Part shown: in pieces, positions 1 through 4,332 of the stretch
How positions within the stretch are numbered: position 1 is the first letter of the stretch
Layout: the number at the start of each line of letters is the position of its first letter
DNA from: Lachnospiraceae bacterium
GTDB lineage: Bacteria; Bacillota; Clostridia; Lachnospirales; Lachnospiraceae
NCBI GenBank assembly: GCA_017958585.1
Contig: JAGDCK010000170.1
Location: 1-6,085, forward strand
Reading direction: 5' to 3'
Length of the DNA stretch: 6,085 nt
Position numbers and translations under genes: made by a program
The notes under the pieces: model-generated
What the model was told of the DNA's origin: nothing
The model's input: the letters and a program-made list of their open reading frames with translations, nothing else
Databases searched by the model: none

Positions 1-44
1 GGTTTGAAATTTAGTTAAAAAATTACTAAAAAAAAGCCCTTAAA

Positions 45-61
45 GTAGTTTTCGAAACTAC
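45..61. repeat. Short perfect inverted repeat upstream of degV
   Basis: Seven-base arms, GTAGTTT at 45-51 and AAACTAC at 55-61, flank a TCG centre. No T-tract follows directly on the + strand. On the - strand a T-run lies about nine bases beyond the arm (the A-run near 27-35), which is too far for a standard terminator of a leftward gene. It lies about 85 bases before the degV start codon and upstream of the candidate promoter, so it could be an operator or simply a small hairpin. The rest of 1-146 is AT-rich and shows no gene. Confidence 0.4.
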
Positions 62-84
62 GTCATATTGTAAACTGTTTTATG

Positions 85-113
85 TTGATTTTTGCAAAGA
101 ATTGCATTACTCT
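85..113 (+). promoter_or_regulatory. Weak candidate promoter for degV
   Basis: A TTGATT -35-like hexamer at 85-90 is followed after 17 bases by a poor -10-like TACTCT at 108-113. An alternative is TTGCAA at 92-97 with TTATGT at 113-118, but its spacer is only 15. Neither is close to consensus, and the true promoter may lie upstream of the window. Confidence 0.25.
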
Positions 114-146
114 TATGTGTGTAAGTTTTAGACATGTGAGGTAATT

Positions 147-1016
147 ATGAGCAAAACAGCTATCGTTACGGATGAAAACAGCGGACTTAACAGAACAAGG
201 GCAGAGGAACTCGGTATTTTTCTGATCCCCATGCCTTTTTTTGTAAACGGTGAGATAAAATTTGAAAATACAGATATGACTAAGGCAGAGTTTTACAAGG
301 CTCTTTCCGAGGATGCCGATGTTTCGACTTCCCAGCCATCACCCGGCGATGTCATGGACCTGTGGACAGAGATACTAAAGGAATATGATGATCTGGTTTA
401 TATTCCCATGTCCAGCGGGCTTTCAGCCTCCTGTCAGAGCGCAAAAATGTTTGCGGAGGATTTTGACGGAAGGGTATCGGTCGTAGACAATCACAGAATA
501 TCCGTTACCATGGAGCAGTCGGTTCTCGATGCACTAACGCTCAGGAATAAGGGATTTAATGCCTGTGAGATAGCAAAAAAGCTTGAGGAAGATGCATATA
601 ACTCAAGTATTTATATCACGGTAGAAAATCTTAAGTACTTAAAAAAAGGCGGTCGTATCACCCCTGCAGGAGCAGCCATCGGAGCAGTTTTAAATATAAA
701 GCCTGTGTTAAAGATCGAGGGTGGCAAGCTTGATGCCTATGCAAAAGAGCGCGGAATGAAAAAAGCAAGGCACACTATGGTGAGTGCACTTCAGAAGGAC
801 TTTGAGGGCAAATTAAAGGAATTCGTGGATAAGGATGAGATACAGCTTTGCATTTCTTATTCAGATGTGGATGATGAAACGTTGCAGGACTGGATCGATG
901 AGGTGAAGGCAGCTTTCCCGGGAAGAGATATCATGATAACTCCTCTTTCTCTTAGTATCGGATGCCATATAGGACCCGGTGCGCTGGCGGTGGCAGCAGC
1001 CCACGTGATCAAGTGA
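147..1016 (+). CDS. DegV family protein (fatty-acid-binding, FakB-type)
   Basis: The 289-residue product has the usual length and all hallmark blocks of the DegV family. These are an N-terminal IVTDE strand (residues 6-10), STSQPSPGD (60-68), SSGLS (89-93), LKYLKKGGRIT (162-172), ERG (201-203) and GCHIGPGA (272-279). Thr61, Ser93, Arg202 and His274 sit where FakB proteins contact the fatty-acid carboxylate, judged from memory of the family. DegV/FakB proteins bind a fatty acid in the cytosol and present it to the kinase FakA, which makes acyl-phosphate for phospholipid synthesis. No FakA-like gene is visible here, so the acyl specificity and partner are unknown; clostridia often carry several DegV paralogues. 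The ATG at 147 has a GAGG ribosome binding site at 138-141, five bases away. There is no signal peptide or membrane helix. The gene is monocistronic in this view and converges on the next gene. Confidence 0.93.
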   Translation: MSKTAIVTDENSGLNRTRAEELGIFLIPMPFFVNGEIKFENTDMTKAEFYKALSEDADVSTSQPSPGDVMDLWTEILKEYDDLVYIPMSSGLSASCQSAKMFAEDFDGRVSVVDNHRISVTMEQSVLDALTLRNKGFNACEIAKKLEEDAYNSSIYITVENLKYLKKGGRITPAGAAIGAVLNIKPVLKIEGGKLDAYAKERGMKKARHTMVSALQKDFEGKLKEFVDKDEIQLCISYSDVDDETLQDWIDEVKAAFPGRDIMITPLSLSIGCHIGPGALAVAAAHVIK

Positions 1017-1057
1017 TCATAAACTGATAAATAACATAAATACAAGTAAGCAGATAA

Positions 1058-1089
1058 AAAGGCTGTCCTGTAAAAACGGGACAGCCTTT
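1058..1089. terminator. Shared hairpin terminator between convergent genes
   Basis: AAAGGCTGTCC at 1058-1068 pairs perfectly with GGACAGCCTTT at 1079-1089. The stem extends inward by a T-G wobble and two more pairs to an AAAA loop, about 14 pairs in all. Read leftward it is followed by a run of five T, so it is a good intrinsic terminator for the - strand gene ending at 1111. Read rightward only TTT follows, so for degV, whose stop lies 41 bases earlier, it should be weaker but probably still functional. Confidence 0.88.
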
Positions 1090-1110
1090 GATATATGTTG
1101 AATTAAAAAT

Positions 1111-1869
1111 TTATTCAAATAAATATTCTATAAGTTTCACTGCTGTTTCCGGATGCTTTGCACTTGCGGGAATACCCAGGGCTACGAAACTTTCATCGTA
1201 AAAAATGATATTGTCCGTAAGTTTTTCACAATCCGTGACAAATACTCCGATGGGGATCGGATCTTGCATATCTTCGGGTTTTGTGGGATCGGGAGCCTCA
1301 GGTGCAACATAACTTGCATCATATATATTGTCTTCGCTGTTTATCTCAGCCACATATGCCCCGTCCACATAGTAAAAATGATCCTTGTATTTTGATATCT
1401 GCTCATCTGTAAGGATGTCTCTTAGGTCTGAAAACAGCTCGCCGTTTGCATAATCCGGGAAAATATCGGCACCACCCATCAGTACATCCACATCCCCTGC
1501 GGAAGTATATACCAAAAGCTTCTGGGCACCGTACATCTCGTATTCGCTTGTGGGATTATCCACTATTGCAATGGAGTAGTCAAAGTTTACCACATTTTTG
1601 TCAGTGTCGATCTGTGCGTAGGATGCAAAATCCTCGCTCATCAGCTCTGCGCTGTTTTCCATCTCCTGAATGGAATTTAACATTATGGCATTTAATGCAT
1701 ATTCCTTTTGGCTTGTCATGTCTTTTATGAGGACTGCGAGAAGTATAACCGCCAAAAAGCCAACCACGACATGCACTGTATAGTAACTGAAAAAATATTT
1801 TGCTTTGTCTTTGAAAGATCCGTTTTTTATCCTGTCTCTTTCTTCTCTGAATTCATCCATAACTGGCAT
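1111..1869 (-). CDS. Membrane-anchored extracytoplasmic protein, solute-binding-protein-like
   Basis: I do not recognise a named family. The 252-residue product starts with a charged cytosolic segment (about residues 1-28), then FFSYYTVH and one hydrophobic helix (about 31-48). An acidic domain of roughly 200 residues follows and should lie outside the membrane. That domain contains DVDVLMGGADIF (126-137), a proline-rich stretch PEAPDPTKPEDMQDPIPIG (190-208) and the tail ASAKHPETAVKLIEYLF, reminiscent of the C-terminal helix of type 2 periplasmic binding proteins. No lipobox cysteine is seen, so it is anchored by the helix rather than lipidated. A longer reading from TTG at 1902 is possible, but that codon overlaps the -10 element at 1902-1907. 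The ATG at 1869 with AAAGGA at 1883-1888 (upstream in transcript terms) is preferred; ATG at 1860 is a second option. No transport permease or ATPase lies nearby, so a role in uptake is not supported. Confidence 0.75.
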   Translation of the reverse strand: MPVMDEFREERDRIKNGSFKDKAKYFFSYYTVHVVVGFLAVILLAVLIKDMTSQKEYALNAIMLNSIQEMENSAELMSEDFASYAQIDTDKNVVNFDYSIAIVDNPTSEYEMYGAQKLLVYTSAGDVDVLMGGADIFPDYANGELFSDLRDILTDEQISKYKDHFYYVDGAYVAEINSEDNIYDASYVAPEAPDPTKPEDMQDPIPIGVFVTDCEKLTDNIIFYDESFVALGIPASAKHPETAVKLIEYLFE

Positions 1870-1901
1870 AATATTCACCGATCCTTTTACAATCTGTTTC
1901 A

Positions 1902-1930
1902 ATAATAAAATCAGGGTTCATTAAAGTCAA
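1902..1930 (-). promoter_or_regulatory. Promoter of the leftward envelope-protein gene
   Basis: On the - strand, TTGACT (complement of 1925-1930) is followed after exactly 17 bases by TATTAT (complement of 1902-1907). This is a strong sigma-A-type match. Transcription would start near 1895, giving a short leader of about 25 bases with AAAGGA before the ATG at 1869. This supports the shorter start of that gene. Confidence 0.75.
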
Positions 1931-1992
1931 TGAAAGATATGTGACCAAATTCTGAAATTTTTCAAAATTCCCTAAAACATTTCCGTGTTAAC

Positions 1993-2021
1993 TTGAAAGA
2001 AACAGAGGTATGTTATATTAT
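1993..2021 (+). promoter_or_regulatory. Promoter of the small membrane-protein gene
   Basis: TTGAAA at 1993-1998 is followed after 17 bases by TATTAT at 2016-2021. The overlapping TATATT at 2014-2019 is preceded by TGT, an extended -10 feature, but its spacer is only 15. The expected start near 2028 leaves a leader of about 50 bases before the ATG at 2082. Its -35 lies 62 bases from the -35 of the opposing promoter. The AT-rich DNA between them shows only imperfect repeats. Confidence 0.7.
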
Positions 2022-2081
2022 TTTTACATACTGAATTTATGCAAGAAAACAGTTAAAATTCGTTGAAAAGAGGATATAAAA

Positions 2082-2585
2082 ATGAGTGATTCATATGTGG
2101 AATGTCTGGTAAAAGCAGAACAGAAAAGCTGGGCAAAGGCCGTTAAGGTGCTCCTAATCATATTCGTGGTATTATTGGTATTTTTTGCGATCGCCGCGGC
2201 ACAGTTTATGGCATTTATAGGAGCTGTCGCAGTGGGCGTTGCGATCTATTTCTTTAACATGTTTACAAAGGTTGAATATGAGTATCTCTATCTTGATAAA
2301 GAGATCTCGGTGGATGCGATCTACAATCAGACCAGGAGAAAAACCGTGGCAACATACAGCGTCAGCAATATCGAGATCCTGGCTCCCATTAAGTCATATC
2401 ACCTGGACAATTACAGAAACAGACAGGTGTCCGGCGTCAAGGATTACAGCATCGGAAGAGTGGAACAGCCGGACCTCAGATATGAAATGTATCTTGAAGG
2501 AAATTCAAAGGTTATCCTCAGTCCCTCAGAGGAACTTATCAAGGTGTTAAAGAATGTGGCACCGAGGAAGGTTTTCAGCGAATAA
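2082..2585 (+). CDS. Small two-helix membrane protein, possibly DUF6106 family
   Basis: The 167-residue product has a short amphipathic N-terminus (MSDSYVECLVKAEQKSWAKA), two adjacent hydrophobic helices (about residues 21-40 and 42-60) and a cytosolic or surface domain of about 100 residues. That domain starts with strand-rich sequence, VEYEYLYLDKEISVDAIYN and the NIEILAP block, which suggests a bacterial PH-like beta fold. It ends in SPSEELIKVLKNVAP. Architecture and opening motif resemble the uncharacterised clostridial family I recall as DUF6106; this name is from memory and uncertain. The function is unknown. The start is well supported: AGAGGA at 2069-2074 lies seven bases before the ATG. 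It precedes guaB by 78 bases, but guaB has its own promoter, so co-transcription is partial at most. Confidence 0.82.
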   Translation: MSDSYVECLVKAEQKSWAKAVKVLLIIFVVLLVFFAIAAAQFMAFIGAVAVGVAIYFFNMFTKVEYEYLYLDKEISVDAIYNQTRRKTVATYSVSNIEILAPIKSYHLDNYRNRQVSGVKDYSIGRVEQPDLRYEMYLEGNSKVILSPSEELIKVLKNVAPRKVFSE

Positions 2586-2589
2586 ATCG

Positions 2590-2618
2590 TTGACAGTAAA
2601 AATAAACTTTGCTATATT
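2590..2618 (+). promoter_or_regulatory. guaB promoter, near consensus
   Basis: A perfect -35 TTGACA at 2590-2595 and TATATT at 2613-2618 are separated by 17 bases, beginning four bases after the stop of the upstream gene. Transcription would start near 2625 and give a leader of about 39 bases, too short for a purine or guanidine riboswitch. No terminator hairpin lies between the upstream gene and this promoter, so some read-through into guaB is likely. Confidence 0.85.
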
Positions 2619-2650
2619 TTTTTTCAAACAAATTTTTCAATGAATTTAAT

Positions 2651-2657
2651 AAGGAGG
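2651..2657 (+). promoter_or_regulatory. Ribosome binding site that fixes the guaB start
   Basis: AAGGAGG is a near-perfect anti-Shine-Dalgarno match six bases before the ATG at 2664. It lies inside the reading frame that opens at the earlier ATG at 2640. That earlier codon has only AT-rich DNA before it, so 2664 is the start. Confidence 0.9.
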
Positions 2658-2663
2658 ATTGAA

Positions 2664-4121
2664 ATGGGTCAGATTGTTTCTGAAGGAATTACTTTTGATG
2701 ATGTGCTTCTTGTTCCTGCATATTCGCAGGTTATCCCCAATGAGGTAGATTTGAGTACTCACCTTACTAAAAAGATCAAGCTTAATATTCCCATCATGAG
2801 TGCGGGAATGGATACGGTAACCGAGCACCGTATGGCTATCGCGATGGCCAGACAGGGAGGTATCGGTATCATCCACAAAAACATGTCTATCGAAGCGCAG
2901 GCTGAGGAGGTAGATAAGGTTAAACGTTCAGAGAACGGCGTTATCACAGATCCTTTTTCACTCACTCCAGAACATACACTTGCTGATGCGGATGCCCTTA
3001 TGGCTAAGTTCCGTATCTCCGGCGTACCTATCACAGAGGGACGTAAACTCGTAGGTATCATCACTAACCGTGATCTTAAATTCGAGACAGATTTCACCAA
3101 AAAGATCAAAGAGTCCATGACCAGCGAAGGACTTATCACAGCTATGGAGGGTATCACTCTTGAGGAGGCAAAGAAGATCCTTGCTTCCGCCAGAAAAGAG
3201 AAGCTCCCCATCGTTGACAAGGATTTCAACTTAAAGGGTCTCATTACTATCAAAGATATTGAGAAGACCATCAAATATCCCCTTGCGGCAAAGGATGAGC
3301 AGGGAAGACTTCTCTGCGGTGCCGCTGTAGGTATCACAGCAAACGTGCTGGACCGTGTGGCAGCACTTGTGGCAGCAAAGGTTGATGTGATCGTACTTGA
3401 CTCAGCTCACGGTCATTCACAGAATGTCATCAATTGCATCAAGATGATCAAGGAAAAATATCCCGAGCTTCAGGTTATCGCAGGTAATGTGGCAACAGGC
3501 GAGGCAACAAAGGCCCTCATCGAAGCAGGTGCCGATGCGGTCAAAGTCGGAATCGGACCCGGATCCATCTGTACCACCCGTGTGGTTGCAGGTATCGGTG
3601 TTCCTCAGATCACAGCTGTCATGAACTGCTATGCAGTGGCAAAAGAGTACGGTATTCCCATTATCGCAGACGGCGGTATCAAGTACTCGGGTGATGTTAC
3701 AAAGGCTATCGCTGCAGGCGGAAGCATCTGTATGATGGGTTCAATGTTTGCAGGATGCGAGGAGAGCCCCGGAGAGTACGAACTCTATCAGGGTAGAAAA
3801 TACAAGGTTTACCGTGGTATGGGTTCCATCGCAGCCATGGAGAACGGTTCAAAGGATCGTTACTTCCAGGAGAATGCAAAGAAACTCGTTCCCGAAGGTG
3901 TTGAAGGCCGTGTGGCTTACAAGGGTAGCGTGGAAGATACAGTATTCCAGCTCCTTGGCGGACTTCGTGCCGGTATGGGTTACTGTGGTGCAAAGGATAT
4001 CGAGACACTTAAGGAGACAGGCAAGTTTGTAAAGATTTCCGCAGCATCATTAAAGGAGAGCCATCCTCATGATATTCATATCACAAAGGAAGCTCCCAAC
4101 TACAGCATCGAGAATAATTAA
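2664..4121 (+). CDS. guaB: IMP dehydrogenase
   Basis: IMP dehydrogenase oxidises IMP to XMP with NAD+, the first committed and rate-limiting step of guanine nucleotide synthesis in the cytosol. The 485-residue product is full length for a bacterial enzyme. It begins with GITFDDVLLVPAYSQ (residues 8-22). A complete pair of CBS domains (about 93-205, with RISGVPITE and KEKLPIVD) is inserted in the catalytic barrel and may sense purine nucleotides. The catalytic loop GIGPGSICTTR (296-306) carries Cys303, which forms the covalent IMP intermediate and lines the monovalent-cation site. IADGGI (334-339, Asp336) and YRGMGS (383-388) bind the substrate phosphate and ribose. Arg399-Tyr400 and PEGVEG (410-415) form the mobile flap that hydrolyses E-XMP. 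All key residues are present, so it should be active. The enzyme starts at 2664; a reading from 2640 would add eight non-conserved residues. No guaA lies in the window. Confidence 0.98.
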   Translation: MGQIVSEGITFDDVLLVPAYSQVIPNEVDLSTHLTKKIKLNIPIMSAGMDTVTEHRMAIAMARQGGIGIIHKNMSIEAQAEEVDKVKRSENGVITDPFSLTPEHTLADADALMAKFRISGVPITEGRKLVGIITNRDLKFETDFTKKIKESMTSEGLITAMEGITLEEAKKILASARKEKLPIVDKDFNLKGLITIKDIEKTIKYPLAAKDEQGRLLCGAAVGITANVLDRVAALVAAKVDVIVLDSAHGHSQNVINCIKMIKEKYPELQVIAGNVATGEATKALIEAGADAVKVGIGPGSICTTRVVAGIGVPQITAVMNCYAVAKEYGIPIIADGGIKYSGDVTKAIAAGGSICMMGSMFAGCEESPGEYELYQGRKYKVYRGMGSIAAMENGSKDRYFQENAKKLVPEGVEGRVAYKGSVEDTVFQLLGGLRAGMGYCGAKDIETLKETGKFVKISAASLKESHPHDIHITKEAPNYSIENN

Positions 4122-4127
4122 TATTTT

Positions 4128-4154
4128 AGGGGCACGAATTTATTCCGTGCCCCT
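4128..4154 (+). terminator. Hairpin after guaB, probable terminator with weak U-tract
   Basis: AGGGGCACG at 4128-4136 pairs with CGTGCCCCT at 4146-4154, and AAT/ATT can add three inner pairs past a bulged C. It lies six bases after the guaB stop codon. Only TTATG follows, so the classical U-tract is poor; T-runs at 4171-4176 and 4181-4187 are too far away to count. It may terminate inefficiently or protect the mRNA 3' end. Confidence 0.65.
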
Positions 4155-4185
4155 TATGTGTGGGTGGATATTTTTTGAGATTTTT

Positions 4186-4213
4186 TTGACAAGTGCGTGC
4201 ATAAGAATAAATT
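4186..4213 (+). promoter_or_regulatory. Candidate distal promoter of the GGDEF gene
   Basis: A perfect TTGACA at 4186-4191 is followed after 16 bases by TAAATT at 4208-4213. It would give a leader of about 110 bases. I see no recognisable riboswitch in that leader. Confidence 0.5.
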
Positions 4214-4245
4214 TTCAATTTCTACAACATGATGTGTTTTAAAGA

Positions 4246-4275
4246 TTGAATATTTTCTACAAGTTGTGGTAAAAT
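4246..4275 (+). promoter_or_regulatory. Candidate proximal promoter of the GGDEF gene
   Basis: TTGAAT at 4246-4251 and TAAAAT at 4270-4275 are 18 bases apart, and TGG directly before the -10 makes it an extended -10 promoter. The predicted start near 4282 coincides with the beginning of a small hairpin, GGGTGA at 4283-4288 pairing (one wobble) with TCATCC at 4294-4299. It may act alone or with the distal promoter. Confidence 0.55.
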
Positions 4276-4305
4276 GGTAATCGGGTGAAGTTTTCATCCA
4301 AAAAC

Positions 4306-4332
4306 ATGAAAAGGATATATTGGGTTTAAAAA
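4306..4332 (+). promoter_or_regulatory. Leader with distant Shine-Dalgarno and a seven-codon mini-ORF
   Basis: An ATG at 4306 opens a seven-codon frame (MKRIYWV) that ends at TAA 4327-4329, in the same frame as the GTG start at 4333 and one codon before it. The only Shine-Dalgarno-like element, AAGGAT at 4311-4316, lies 16 bases from the GTG, too far for normal use, and inside the mini-ORF. A TTG at 4320 is four bases from that element but opens an eight-codon frame that ends at 4346. Whether any of these is translated is unknown. Confidence 0.25.

Noticed and set aside
10..30. Six-base inverted repeat TTTAGT/ACTAAA near the left edge
   Set aside because: Short arms in very AT-rich DNA with a nine-base loop are expected by chance, and nothing supports a function.
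857..1045. Reading frame on the - strand over the end of degV
   Set aside because: It is a shadow of the degV coding frame, with no ribosome binding site and no recognisable motif.
1446..1730. Plus-strand reading frames inside the leftward envelope-protein gene
   Set aside because: They have low-complexity His/Pro/Ser/Arg composition typical of antisense shadows and no start signal; the - strand frame has a helix, a promoter and a terminator.
1954..1970. GAAATTTT/AAAATTC near-palindrome between the divergent promoters
   Set aside because: The arms pair only with a mismatch or bulge and a two-base centre, in AT-rich DNA. This is too weak to call an operator.
2759..3337. 192-codon - strand frame inside guaB
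   Set aside because: It lies fully antisense to a clearly conserved enzyme and has the Ser/Ile/Leu-rich composition of an antisense shadow.
4200..4332. c-di-GMP riboswitch in the leader of the GGDEF gene
   Set aside because: I see only one small hairpin and no recognisable GEMM-type junction or conserved loops.
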